The notes under the pieces: generated by a model
Told to the model about the DNA's origin: nothing
Databases searched by the model: none
Seen by the model: the letters and a program-made list of their open reading frames with translations, nothing else
Position numbers and translations under genes: made by a program
Origin: Bacteroidota bacterium
Lineage (GTDB): Bacteria; Bacteroidota; Bacteroidia; AKYH767-A; 2013-40CM-41-45
DNA: 64,000 nucleotides
Direction: 5' to 3'
Assembly: GCA_016720935.1 (NCBI GenBank)
Contig: JADKJP010000004.1
Span: 496,001-560,000 of the forward strand
In this document: positions 42,351 to 50,824 of the stretch, piece by piece
Layout of the letters: each line of letters begins with the position of its first letter
How positions within the stretch are numbered: position 1 is the first letter of the stretch

Positions 42351-44441
42351 TCAGCTAACGGATAATTTATGTTTATTAGCCCGAATGATCTTTTGAAACA
42401 AAACATCCGGATCAAATGGCTTAACAATAAAATCATTCATACCGCACTGAAAACATTTTTCAAGCTCAGGTGTAGAACCGTGTGCTGTCATGGCGATAAT
42501 CGGTATATTTTTATCCCAGCCCTTTTCTACATTGCGGATGATCACGGCTGTTTCGTAGCCATCCAGTTCCGGCATCAATAAATCCATCAGAATTAAATCG
42601 AACTGATGCTCCTGCAACTTTTGCAATGCTATATTTCCATTTTCGGCAACTTCAATTTCAAAAGTCGGGTTCCACTCTTTCAAAGTATCCACTGCAACCA
42701 TTTGATTAAACGGATTGTCTTCTACAACCAGTATTCTCAGATTATTGAGGGATTGCCGGTCCTCATCCGTCGGGATAAAAGAAATTGATTTAGCAGCTAA
42801 TGCTTTCTCTTTCTTACTGAAACGAATGGTAAAATAAAACTCCGAACCTTTTCCGACTTCACTGGTCAAAATGATTTCAGAACCGAACAATTGAATCAGT
42901 TTTCGAACAATGCCCAATCCAAGTCCGGTACCACCGAAAACTCGAGTAGTCGAGTCGCTTGCCTGCACAAATGGATCAAAGATGATTTCCTGTTTCTCCG
43001 ATGGAATTCCCATTCCGGTATCTTTCACGGAAAATTTTATTGTCACGTATTCCTCTTCATCATGAACTTGTTCTGCCGATAAGGTCACTGAGCCATTCGA
43101 TGTAAATTTGATCGCGTTTGAAATCAGGTTCACAAGAATCTGATCCAGTCGGGTTGCATCGCTGCTTATACTTTCCGGAAAATCTCCGGATAAATTTAAA
43201 TTCAGTTTAATGTTTTTATTTACCCGTTCAGAATTTTCGAAAGACTGAATAATTCCCTCCAGGTTTTCTTTCAAATTAAATTCTCTGCTCTCCAAATGAA
43301 GTTTTCCGGAATCAATTTTAGTGAGATCAAGGATTTCATTGACAAGTTTCAGCAGATAATTCGAATTCAAATGAATGACTCTACTGTATTCCGACTCCCG
43401 TTCCGGAAGCTTTTCTGACTTAACAAGTAAATTTGAAATCCCGACGATCGCATTCAGCGGTGTGCGGATTTCATGGCTCATTGTTGTCAGAAACTCCTCC
43501 TTTAATTTCGCTTGTCGCTGCGCATCTATCTTTTCCTTTTCAAGCTCATCATTTCTTTTTTTGAGATCTTCTGAATCTTTTAATTCAGTTACATCTCTGG
43601 CTGTTGCATAAATGAGTTTGTCATCTGCATTCGGATAAGCATTCCAGCTCACCCACATATAGGTACCATCTTTTCTTCTGTACCGGTTTCTGAAAAAGAG
43701 AATATTTTCATGTTTTGTACCCAGACTTTCGAGCACATTCATAGTATCAGGAATATCTTCCGGATGAACGAAAGTAATAAAGGGTAATCCGGTTAATTCT
43801 TCCTGAGTATAACCAAGCTCTTTGGTAAACGAATCACTGATCTTCAAAAAATACCCATCCTCAGTTGAGATACACATGAAGTCACGTGACAACATGAAAA
43901 AATTTTCCAGGACAGCATTTGACTGCTCCAGTTCACGCTTCTTTTTTGTCAGAATAAAATGAGAAACAACCTGGTTCGCCAGAAGTTTCATCGCATTTTT
44001 CTGAAAATCCGATAATTCTTTTTCACGTTTATCAAGCACACACAATGCTCCCAGCTTAAATCCATTGGGATCAATGAGCGGGGCGCCTGCATAAAAACAC
44101 AAATGCGGCTTTCCCGACACCATCGGATTGTTCGCAAAACGCTCATCATTTTTTGCATTTGGAACAATAAATAATTCATCGCCCAGGATAGAGTACTGAC
44201 AAAAAGATTGGCTCCTTGAAAATTCCTCCGCGTTGAATCCAACTCGCGACTTAAACCACTGACGATTCTCATCGATCAGGCTGATCATTGCTATCGGTGT
44301 ATCGCAGATTTGAGATGCAAGCTGAGTGATTGCATCGAGGTTCAGCTCGGGAGCTGTGTCCAAAACTCCATAGGATCGCAATGCACGTATACGTTCCGGT
44401 TCATTTTCTGGTATAGGTGGAAAAGTAAAATTCTGATCCAT
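42351..44441 (-). CDS. GAF-PAS hybrid sensor histidine kinase with receiver domain
   Basis: 696 residues, cytoplasmic (no membrane segment or signal peptide). A GAF domain at about 25-165 (DAITQLASQICDTPIAMISL, FYAGAPLIDPNGFKLGALCV) and a PAS domain at about 175-290 (FMLSRDFMCISTEDGYFLKI, YRRKDGTYMWVSWNAY) are joined by a coiled coil to HisKA. The phospho-His lies near residue 320 (TTMSHEIRTPLNAIVG). HATPase_c shows NLISNAIKFT, VKDTGMGIP and GTGLGLGIVRKLI. A C-terminal receiver (ILVVEDNPFNQMVAV) has its phospho-Asp in LILMDLLMPELDGYE. It senses a soluble or intracellular signal and relays phosphate internally. No DNA-binding partner is adjacent, and the input is unknown. Confidence 0.93.
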   Translation of the reverse strand: MDQNFTFPPIPENEPERIRALRSYGVLDTAPELNLDAITQLASQICDTPIAMISLIDENRQWFKSRVGFNAEEFSRSQSFCQYSILGDELFIVPNAKNDERFANNPMVSGKPHLCFYAGAPLIDPNGFKLGALCVLDKREKELSDFQKNAMKLLANQVVSHFILTKKKRELEQSNAVLENFFMLSRDFMCISTEDGYFLKISDSFTKELGYTQEELTGLPFITFVHPEDIPDTMNVLESLGTKHENILFFRNRYRRKDGTYMWVSWNAYPNADDKLIYATARDVTELKDSEDLKKRNDELEKEKIDAQRQAKLKEEFLTTMSHEIRTPLNAIVGISNLLVKSEKLPERESEYSRVIHLNSNYLLKLVNEILDLTKIDSGKLHLESREFNLKENLEGIIQSFENSERVNKNIKLNLNLSGDFPESISSDATRLDQILVNLISNAIKFTSNGSVTLSAEQVHDEEEYVTIKFSVKDTGMGIPSEKQEIIFDPFVQASDSTTRVFGGTGLGLGIVRKLIQLFGSEIILTSEVGKGSEFYFTIRFSKKEKALAAKSISFIPTDEDRQSLNNLRILVVEDNPFNQMVAVDTLKEWNPTFEIEVAENGNIALQKLQEHQFDLILMDLLMPELDGYETAVIIRNVEKGWDKNIPIIAMTAHGSTPELEKCFQCGMNDFIVKPFDPDVLFQKIIRANKHKLSVS

Positions 44442-44604
44442 GAGGAATAAATTTTAATCCGAAGAAAATAGGATAAAAAAACGAAATTCAATGAAGAAAT
44501 AATTCTTCCTAAAATAGAAAGTAAAATCTGCATCCGCAAGGGCTGAGCACCTAGTTCACTTCTGGATATAGTTAATTCGTGGAAAATTGCAGGAATACTT
44601 CGTC

Positions 44605-45903
44605 CTACACCTTCAATGAGGACTTATAAAATTCCAGACAGCGTTTCCGCGCAAAAGCATAATCTACTATTGGAGCCGGATAACTGAAATCCTGGAATTC
44701 AGGAACCCATTTTTTAATATAGTTCAAATCCGGATCGAATCTTTTTGTTTGTTCGTCCATGCTGAAAATCCGAAAATAAGGAGCCGCATCTACGCCTGTG
44801 CCGGCGCTCCATTGCCAGCCACCATTGTTACTCGCCAATTCGTAGTCAAGAAGTTTTTCCGCGAAATACGCTTCTCCCCATTTCCAATCGACCAATAAGT
44901 ATTTGGTCAGAAAAGTCGCGGTGATCATACGTACACGGTTGTGCATAAAACCGGTCTCATTCAATTCCCGCATACCTGCATCCACAATCGGATAGCCTGT
45001 CTTTCCCTCACACCAGCATTTGAATTCCGCTTCATTATTTCTCCATTGCAAAAAATCATACTGCCGTTTGAACGCGCCATTCACGACATACGGAAAATGC
45101 CAGAGAACATACATGTAGAATTCTCTCCAGATAAGTTCGTTCACCCATTTTTCGCTGAGTGACCAGGCATAACGAAACAATTCTCTTGGACTTACGGTTC
45201 CAAAGCGCAGATGGACACTTATTCTTGAAGTTCCTTCAATACCGGGAATATCACGCGTCTGCTCATAATCACGAATCAGTTGCTCCTTCAAAAAATGCGA
45301 AGGGAAATGAACGCTTGTATTTTTAAAGCCGATTTGTTCGAGTGAAAGTATTGACTGTGGATCAGCGGATAAAAAATTCTCAAAATAATTTTCTGTAGGA
45401 AAAGACTGGAATGAATCTTCAGCCAACATCATTTTCCATCGTTTCATAAACGGAGTGAAAACGGCGTACGGACTTCCATCATCTTTTAACACATCATTTT
45501 TTTCAAAAATCACCTGATCTTTATAGCTGTTAAAACCAATTCCCTTCCCTTTCAAGAACGCTTTTACTGATTCATCTCTTTCTCTCGCATAAGGTTCATA
45601 ATCGTGATTGGTATAGACAGCAGCTACTTTTGATTCAAGGCAGATTTTTTTCCAGACATCCAACGGTTTACCATAGAATGTCTCCAAACGTGAACCGAAT
45701 TTTTGTAATTCGGCATTCATTTTTTCGAGTTGCTGATGAATAAACACCAAACGCTTATCAGACTTATTCTCCAGTCGGTCCAGAATTTCAGTATCGAAAA
45801 TAAATATCGCACGCACAGGTAATCCTGATCGCAAAGCATGATACAAGCCTGCATTGTCGTGCAGACGGAGATCACGGCGAAACCAGAAGATGTTGTGGAG
45901 CAT
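44605..45903 (-). CDS. Deoxyribodipyrimidine photolyase / cryptochrome family protein
   Basis: 432 residues. The N-terminal alpha/beta domain (NIFWFRRDLRLHDNAGLYHA) binds an antenna chromophore. The FAD-binding helical domain (about 190-430) contains WREFYMYVLWHFP, YPIVDAGMRELNETGFMHNR, VRMITATFLTKYLLVDWKWG and SNNGGWQWSAGTG, the core of class I photolyases. It uses blue light to reverse cyclobutane pyrimidine dimers. The TIGR01777 epimerase gene just upstream is a frequent neighbour of photolyases in Bacteroidota. The start ATG is directly abutted by an 18-unit heptad array that fills the intergenic space, so the transcript would carry this repeat as its leader. Confidence 0.92.
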   Translation of the reverse strand: MLHNIFWFRRDLRLHDNAGLYHALRSGLPVRAIFIFDTEILDRLENKSDKRLVFIHQQLEKMNAELQKFGSRLETFYGKPLDVWKKICLESKVAAVYTNHDYEPYARERDESVKAFLKGKGIGFNSYKDQVIFEKNDVLKDDGSPYAVFTPFMKRWKMMLAEDSFQSFPTENYFENFLSADPQSILSLEQIGFKNTSVHFPSHFLKEQLIRDYEQTRDIPGIEGTSRISVHLRFGTVSPRELFRYAWSLSEKWVNELIWREFYMYVLWHFPYVVNGAFKRQYDFLQWRNNEAEFKCWCEGKTGYPIVDAGMRELNETGFMHNRVRMITATFLTKYLLVDWKWGEAYFAEKLLDYELASNNGGWQWSAGTGVDAAPYFRIFSMDEQTKRFDPDLNYIKKWVPEFQDFSYPAPIVDYAFARKRCLEFYKSSLKV

Positions 45904-46029
45904 TGTTGGTTGTTGGTTGTTAGTGGTTAGTGCTTAGTGGTTAGTGGTTAGTGCTTAGTGGTTAGTGCTTAGTGCTTAGTGCTTAGTGGTTAGTGCTTAG
46001 TGGTTAGTGCTTAGTGGTTAGTGGTTAGT
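45904..46029. repeat. Heptad array of 18 units (GGTTAGT/GCTTAGT/TGTTGGT) at the photolyase start codon
   Basis: Eighteen consecutive 7-mers with no indel: TGTTGGT twice, TGTTAGT, then a mixture of nine GGTTAGT and six GCTTAGT variants in irregular order through 46029. The first unit touches the photolyase ATG (45901-45903). The same heptad set recurs in reverse orientation at 52883-52952. Confidence 0.95.
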
Positions 46030-46040
46030 TTTGAGAGATT

Positions 46041-46070
46041 CTGTCCCCCGTCCCCTTCGTCCCTCGTCCC
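46041..46070. repeat. GTCCC-type heptads at the epimerase stop codon
   Basis: CTGTCCC, CCGTCCC, CTTCGTCCC (9 nt) and TCGTCCC in a row, ending 3 nt from the epimerase stop at 46074. Similar GGGAC-type heptads (reverse complement) follow the PhyH gene at 61806. Confidence 0.8.
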
Positions 46071-46073
46071 TAA

Positions 46074-46994
46074 TTAATTTGATCCTTTGTCGAGAATCAA
46101 TTGCATACATTTTAATAAGTCGACATGCATAAATTGAAAACCGGTTTGCTGTAGTTTTTCGGAAGAGACTCTTTGACCGTGCAAAACGATTTCAGATTTT
46201 TCACCGAGCAGAATCCGAAGTAGAAAAGAGGGAACGGAGATTGGCCAGAATGGACGGTGCATCGTTTTAGCCAGTGTTTTTATAAATTCCTTATTTGACA
46301 CAGGAGCCGGAGCGGTGAGGTTGTATACGCCCCGAACATTTGAGTCAGAACTTACATGCAGGATTGCTCTGCACACATCTTCTATATGTACCCATGAAAT
46401 AAACTGTCGTCCTGAACCAAGTGCCGATCCCACAAAAAATTTCACGGGTATTTTCATAACCGGTAATGCGCCTCCGTTTTGAGCAAGGACAAATCCAATC
46501 CGAAGAATAACAACGCGAATCCCCAATTGCTCTATGCGGCGGACAGATTGCTCCCAGGCCAGACAGGTCATTCCAAGAAAATCTTTTCCGGGCGGGTTGT
46601 CTTCTTCCATCAATTCAAGTCCGGAATTGCCATAATAACCAGTCGCTGAGGCAGAAACGACAGTTTTCACTTTGGTATTGCCGGATTTGAGTGCATTATA
46701 TAAAGTATCGGTACTTTTACTCCGGCTTTGGAGGATCTCCCATTTACGTTCTGCCGACCATCTGCCATCTGCAATTCCGACACCGGCGAGATTTACGATG
46801 GTATCAACACCATCCAGGGCTTTCGGGTCCATTTCCAGTTTATCAGGATTCCATTGAAAAACAGGGCATTCCAGCTTTTGCTGGTTTCTGCTAAGTACAG
46901 AATAGTCAATTTTTTGATCAGAAAGCAGCTTTCGGAGATGTTCGCCGATGAAACCGGAACCACCGGAAATCAGAATTCTTGACGGAGTGGGCAT
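46074..46994 (-). CDS. TIGR01777-family NAD(P)-dependent epimerase
   Basis: 306 residues. The N-terminal Rossmann motif ISGGSGFIGEHL and the extended-SDR pattern (NLAGVGIADGRW, SASATGYYG with the Tyr of the active site region, LRIGFVLAQNGGALP) are clear. The C-terminal ~50 residues match DUF1731 (PSFLLRILLGEKSEIVLHGQ). This YfcH-like family is related to nucleoside-sugar epimerases, but its substrate is not known. It is upstream of, and probably cotranscribed with, the photolyase; the two genes are separated by repeat arrays only. Confidence 0.9.
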   Translation of the reverse strand: MPTPSRILISGGSGFIGEHLRKLLSDQKIDYSVLSRNQQKLECPVFQWNPDKLEMDPKALDGVDTIVNLAGVGIADGRWSAERKWEILQSRSKSTDTLYNALKSGNTKVKTVVSASATGYYGNSGLELMEEDNPPGKDFLGMTCLAWEQSVRRIEQLGIRVVILRIGFVLAQNGGALPVMKIPVKFFVGSALGSGRQFISWVHIEDVCRAILHVSSDSNVRGVYNLTAPAPVSNKEFIKTLAKTMHRPFWPISVPSFLLRILLGEKSEIVLHGQRVSSEKLQQTGFQFMHVDLLKCMQLILDKGSN

Positions 46995-47132
46995 CGGAAG
47001 AGATAATTATATTAGTCTGACAAGCGGGGGGCAAAATTGTTTCAAATTTCATTAAAAAATGGGTCATTTAAGGTCTTTTTTTGTGCCCAGGTTTATGCAC
47101 TATTGCTTCTTTAAGAATAATTTACAAGAGTA

Positions 47133-47163
47133 TTTGTGGAGATTCAAAATTATCCTACTTTTG
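47133..47163 (+). promoter_or_regulatory. Consensus Bacteroidota promoter of the rplM operon
   Basis: TTTG at 47133-47136, a 19-nt spacer and TACTTTTG at 47156-47163, matching TTTG-N19-TAnnTTTG exactly. Transcription would start near 47170, giving a ~50-nt leader that opens with a small CCCC-TTC-GGGG hairpin, possibly an autoregulatory ribosomal-protein leader. Confidence 0.88.
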
Positions 47164-47218
47164 CAACCCCTTCGGGGAAACCAATTTTTTGCTAATAACC
47201 TATAAAAATCATTGAAAA

Positions 47219-47665
47219 GTGGACGCAGTGAGCTATAAAACTGTTTCGGTTAACGCCAAATCAGCAAACAAAACCTGGGTACTGGTTGATGCCAGCGACA
47301 TGGTCGTAGGCCGTCTTTCTTCCGAAGTGGCTAAAATCCTTCGTGGGAAAAATAAAACCTGTTATACCCCGCATGCGGATTGTGGTGACTATGTCATCAT
47401 CATCAACGCAGAGAAGATCCGTTTTACCGGAAACAAAATGAACGACAAAGAATACGTACACTATACGGGTTATCCGGGTGGTCAGCGTTTCGCGACGCCA
47501 ACGGAATGGATGCGCAAGAATCCTGCGTTAATCCTTGAGAATGCCATTCGTGGCATGCTGCCGAAGAACAGTCTCGGCCGTGAAATCTTCCGTAACCTTC
47601 ATGTTTACGTCGGAAGTGAGCATCCGCATTCTGCTCAGAAACCTACACCAGTTAAAATCTCCTAA
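47219..47665 (+). CDS. rplM: 50S ribosomal protein L13
   Basis: 148 residues. A structural protein of the large subunit. Family blocks are present: WVLVDASDMVVGRLSSEVAK, CGDYVIIINAEKIRFTGNKM, HYTGYPGG, and the C-terminal RGMLPKNSLGREIFRNLHVY with EHPHSAQKP. The start is GTG at 47219-47221: the protein then begins (V/M)DAVSYKT, which matches the usual Bacteroidota N-terminus, and no ATG is available upstream. It heads rplM-rpsI-rpsB-tsf, with rpsI 10 bp downstream. Confidence 0.97.
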   Translation: MDAVSYKTVSVNAKSANKTWVLVDASDMVVGRLSSEVAKILRGKNKTCYTPHADCGDYVIIINAEKIRFTGNKMNDKEYVHYTGYPGGQRFATPTEWMRKNPALILENAIRGMLPKNSLGREIFRNLHVYVGSEHPHSAQKPTPVKIS

Positions 47666-47675
47666 TTGACCCATC

Positions 47676-48062
47676 ATGGCTATTATCCACGCTATTGGTA
47701 GAAGAAAGACCTCGATTGCCCGTGTCTATGTAGATCTCGGCAACGGAAACATTAAAGTTAACGATCGCGATTTCAAGGAATATTTTCCAACGGGTCCGCT
47801 GCAATACATTTTGACACAGGCACAGACTGCTGTCAATGCAAAAGAGATGTACGATATCAACGCCACTGTTGATGGAGGAGGAATCAAAGGTCAGGCTGAA
47901 GCGATTCGTCTGGCGATTGCACGTTGCCTCGTGAAAGCGAATGAAGAACACAAATCCGCTCTTCGTAAAGAAGGACTGCTGACACGTGACCCACGCATGG
48001 TGGAACGTAAGAAGCCGGGTCAGAAGAAAGCTCGTAAACGCTTCCAGTTCTCCAAACGTTAA
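47676..48062 (+). CDS. rpsI: 30S ribosomal protein S9
   Basis: 128 residues, normal length. The characteristic IGRRKTSIARVY start, a central GQAEAIRLAIARCL and the basic C-terminal tail ending KKARKRFQFSKR, which reaches toward P-site tRNA, are all present. It is the second gene of the conserved L13-S9 pair. Confidence 0.98.
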   Translation: MAIIHAIGRRKTSIARVYVDLGNGNIKVNDRDFKEYFPTGPLQYILTQAQTAVNAKEMYDINATVDGGGIKGQAEAIRLAIARCLVKANEEHKSALRKEGLLTRDPRMVERKKPGQKKARKRFQFSKR

Positions 48063-48073
48063 TCGGAGCTCTA

Positions 48074-48115
48074 TTTCAATCTACAATCAAGAATTTACAA
48101 TCTACAATTCAATAA
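48074..48115. repeat. Heptad array between rpsI and rpsB
   Basis: Six 7-mers in register: TTTCAAT, CTACAAT, CAAGAAT, TTACAAT, CTACAAT, TCAATAA. They nearly fill the 54-bp gap and end at the base before the rpsB ATG region (48117). No promoter or Shine-Dalgarno sequence is visible in the gap. Confidence 0.75.
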
Positions 48116-48116
48116 A

Positions 48117-48965
48117 ATGTCCAGAGTTTCATACAACGATTTACTCGAAGCAGGTGCCCACTTCGGCCACTTAAAGAGCAAATGGAACCCGAAGATGGCT
48201 CCTTATATTTTCATGGAAGCCCGTGGTATCCACATCATCGACCTCAACAAGACTGTTGCTAAAATAGACGAGGCAGCGAATGCAATGAAACAAATTGCAA
48301 AGTCAGGCAAGAAAGTATTGTTCGTCGCTACCAAAAAACAGGCTAAAGAAATTGTGTCTGCAGGTGCCGATAAAGTGAACATGCCTTTCATCACTGAGCG
48401 CTGGCCCGGTGGTATGCTTACCAATTTCGCGACAGTGCGTAAATCGGTGAAGAAAATGACCGGTTTCGAGAAAATGGCGACCGATGGTACTTTTGATAAC
48501 ATCTCCAAAAAAGAGCGTCTGCAAATTACCCGTCAGAAAGCGAAAATGGAGAAGTTCCTCGGAAGTATCGCCGACCTCAGCCGTCTGCCTGCAGCTTTGT
48601 TCATCGTTGACATCAACAAAGAACACATCGCTGTTGCTGAAGCTCAGAAACTCAACATCCCGACTTTCGCCATCACTGATACAAATACAGATCCAACTCA
48701 GGTTGATTTTGCAATTCCTGCAAATGATGACGCGACTAAATCCATTGCCCTCATCGTTGATACAATGGTAAAGGCAATCGAAGAAGGTCTTGCTGAGCGT
48801 AAAGTGGACAAAGAAATGGAAAAAGAGAAGGAAGAAGAAGCTGAATTGGCAGGTACCGATAAAGTTGTCGCTATCGCTGATGATGAAGAAGAGACAGAAG
48901 GCGGAGCACCGGCAGCACCAAAAGCAGGAGCAACACCACGCAAGAGAACAACAAATCGTAAGTAA
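48117..48965 (+). CDS. rpsB: 30S ribosomal protein S2
   Basis: 282 residues. The family core spans residues 1-230: GAHFGHLKSKWNPKMAPYIF, VLFVATKKQAKEIV, ERWPGGMLTNFATVRKS, LPAALFIVDINKEHIAVAEA and IPTFAITDTNTDP. The C-terminal ~50 residues are an acidic stretch (KEMEKEKEEEAEL, DDEEETE) followed by Ala/Pro/Lys/Arg, longer than in E. coli S2 and typical of Bacteroidota. It is cotranscribed with tsf, as in most bacteria. Confidence 0.97.
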   Translation: MSRVSYNDLLEAGAHFGHLKSKWNPKMAPYIFMEARGIHIIDLNKTVAKIDEAANAMKQIAKSGKKVLFVATKKQAKEIVSAGADKVNMPFITERWPGGMLTNFATVRKSVKKMTGFEKMATDGTFDNISKKERLQITRQKAKMEKFLGSIADLSRLPAALFIVDINKEHIAVAEAQKLNIPTFAITDTNTDPTQVDFAIPANDDATKSIALIVDTMVKAIEEGLAERKVDKEMEKEKEEEAELAGTDKVVAIADDEEETEGGAPAAPKAGATPRKRTTNRK

Positions 48966-48983
48966 TTTATTACCCTAAATAAT

Positions 48984-48990
48984 AAAGGAG
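48984..48990 (+). promoter_or_regulatory. tsf: Strong Shine-Dalgarno sequence (AAAGGAG) of tsf
   Basis: AAAGGAG lies 7 nt before the tsf ATG. This stands out because most genes in the window, as usual in Bacteroidota, show no Shine-Dalgarno sequence. Confidence 0.8.
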
Positions 48991-48997
48991 TACAAAA

Positions 48998-49834
48998 ATG
49001 AGTACAGTAGCAATCAGTGCAAGTGACGTAAACAAACTCCGCCAGCAAACCGGCGCGGGAATGATGGATTGTAAAAAAGCCCTCACCGAAGCCAATGGAG
49101 ATTTTGAAGCAGCAATCGATATCCTTCGTAAAAAAGGACAAAAGATCGCCGCTAACCGCCAGGATCGCGAAGCGAAAGAAGGTTATGTTTATGGTAAAGT
49201 AACAGCTGATGGCAAAACCGGAGTGGTTGTTGCAGTTTGCTGCGAAACTGATTTCGTAGCAAAAAATGCTGATTTCATTAAATACGGTGAATCTATCCTG
49301 GATCTCGCGATTGCAAATAAACCTGCAACTGCTGATGACCTGAAAAACCTGAAACTCGGTAACCAGACTGTAGGCGAAACCCTCATTGAACAAATGGGCA
49401 AAATCGGTGAAAAGATCGATGTGGTTGACTACCAACTGGTGAACGCTGAAAAAGTGATCGTTTACAATCACCCGGGCAACAAACTTGCTTCCATGATTGG
49501 ATTTAGTGCTACTTCAGCGAACCTTGACGAAGCAGGACGTGACGTTGCCATGCAAACTGCAGCGATGGCTCCTGTAGCTATCGATAAAGACGATGTTGAC
49601 GCAAAAACACTTGAGCGTGAAATCGAAATCGGTAAAGATCAGGCTCGTCAGGAAGGTAAACCTGAAAATATGATCGAGAAAATCGCTCTCGGTAAACTGA
49701 ACAAATTCTATAACGAATATACCCTGCTCAACCAGGTCTTCATTAAGGACGAAAAGAAAACAGTCCGCCAGTACCTCGAAGGTATCGACAAGAACCTCAA
49801 AGTCACTGCAATGAAGCGGGTGAAATTAGGATAA
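48998..49834 (+). CDS. tsf: Translation elongation factor Ts
   Basis: 278 residues. It exchanges GDP for GTP on EF-Tu. The N-terminal UBA-like domain holds VNKLRQQTGAGMMDCKKAL, and the core has the TDF(V/F)A-type motif (CCETDFVAKN), AVNP-related sequences (AAMAPVAI) and the C-terminal LLNQVFIKDEKKTVRQYL. Length and order match the family. A terminator follows 9 bp after the stop. Confidence 0.97.
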   Translation: MSTVAISASDVNKLRQQTGAGMMDCKKALTEANGDFEAAIDILRKKGQKIAANRQDREAKEGYVYGKVTADGKTGVVVAVCCETDFVAKNADFIKYGESILDLAIANKPATADDLKNLKLGNQTVGETLIEQMGKIGEKIDVVDYQLVNAEKVIVYNHPGNKLASMIGFSATSANLDEAGRDVAMQTAAMAPVAIDKDDVDAKTLEREIEIGKDQARQEGKPENMIEKIALGKLNKFYNEYTLLNQVFIKDEKKTVRQYLEGIDKNLKVTAMKRVKLG

Positions 49835-49842
49835 GAAAAAAG

Positions 49843-49876
49843 AAAAAAAGAGAATCGAAAGGTTCTCTTTTTTTTT
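49843..49876 (+). terminator. Rho-independent terminator after tsf
   Basis: Stem AAAAAAAGAGAA (49843-49854) with TTCTCTTTTTTT (49863-49874), GAAA-containing loop, T-run on the plus strand. It ends the rplM-rpsI-rpsB-tsf transcript. Confidence 0.9.
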
Positions 49877-49931
49877 GCCCACAATTTTGGAACAGGGCAA
49901 GGGAGTAGAATTTAGTTTCAGACATTGAAGT

Positions 49932-50003
49932 AGTCGGGAGTACGGAGTCGGGAGTTAAATCAAAAATATTCAGTCACCAATCACCAATCCCATGTCCTGT
50001 CCC
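49932..50003. repeat. Two short heptad strings upstream of pyrH
   Basis: AGTCGGG, AGTACGG, AGTCGGG, AGTTAAA at 49932-49959 and AGTCACC, AATCACC, AATCCCA, TGTCCTG, TCCCC from 49972. Each string keeps a 7-nt register. The second ends in the reverse complement of the GGGGACAGG string that precedes the 31981 array. Confidence 0.65.
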
Positions 50004-50047
50004 CAATAAAAAAAAATCCATAAATTAGCATTCGAAAACCACCTACT

Positions 50048-50758
50048 ATGAAATACAAACGCATCCTTTTAAAACTCAGTGGAGAATCTTTGATGGGTGA
50101 AAAGGAATTTGGTATCGATCACGACCGTCTAAAAAAATATTCTGAAGACATCAAATCGGTAGTGAACATGGGCGTTGAAGTGGCGATTGTAATTGGGGGA
50201 GGAAACATTTTCAGAGGCGTGAACAATGATGTAGAAGATGTGATTGATCGCGTGCAGGGTGATTACATGGGAATGCTTGCAACAGTCATCAACAGCATGG
50301 CTTTGCAGTCGGCACTGGAAAAAATTGGTGTGAGTACACGCCTACAGTCGGCAATCAAAATGGAACAAATCTGCGAGCCTTATATCAAACGAAGAGCGGT
50401 ACGACATCTTGAAAAAGGACGAGTGGTGATCTTCGGTGCCGGTACCGGGAATCCTTATTTTACGACTGACACAGCCGCTTCCCTGCGTGCTATCGAAATT
50501 GGTGCTGATGTAATCCTCAAAGGAACACGTGTCGATGGTATTTACAACGCGGACCCTGAAAAGTACAAGGACGCTGTCAAATACGATACGGTTACATTCG
50601 ACGAAGTCTATGAAAAAGGATTAAAGGTGATGGATCTGACAGCCTTCACACTTTGTAATGAAAACAAAGTTCCGATTATCGTTTTCGACATGAACAAACC
50701 CGGAAACCTGATCAAGGTTCTCGATGGGGAATCTGTTGGAACACTGGTCGAATTCTAA
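50048..50758 (+). CDS. pyrH: UMP kinase
   Basis: 236 residues. It phosphorylates UMP to UDP with ATP. The amino-acid-kinase fold motifs are visible: KRILLKLSGESLMGEKEFGI, VAIVIGGGNIFRG, MGMLATVINSMALQSALE, GTGNPYFTTDTAASLRAIEI and GTRVDGIYNADPEK. It lies between tsf and frr, the usual order in bacteria, but the terminator after tsf means it needs its own promoter, which I could not pinpoint. Confidence 0.97.
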   Translation: MKYKRILLKLSGESLMGEKEFGIDHDRLKKYSEDIKSVVNMGVEVAIVIGGGNIFRGVNNDVEDVIDRVQGDYMGMLATVINSMALQSALEKIGVSTRLQSAIKMEQICEPYIKRRAVRHLEKGRVVIFGAGTGNPYFTTDTAASLRAIEIGADVILKGTRVDGIYNADPEKYKDAVKYDTVTFDEVYEKGLKVMDLTAFTLCNENKVPIIVFDMNKPGNLIKVLDGESVGTLVEF

Positions 50759-50824
50759 TATTACAGAAACCAAAATCTGATTGTCAATAGTATCATTTGC
50801 CTACAAAAATAAATTCCGATTATT

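Noticed and set aside
47164..47218. Named riboswitch or ribosomal-protein leader motif before rplM
   Set aside because: Only a tiny CCCC-TTC-GGGG hairpin is visible; it does not suffice to assign a known RNA family.
48698..49471. 257-residue minus-strand ORF
   Set aside because: Antisense to rpsB and tsf, whose frames are unequivocal.
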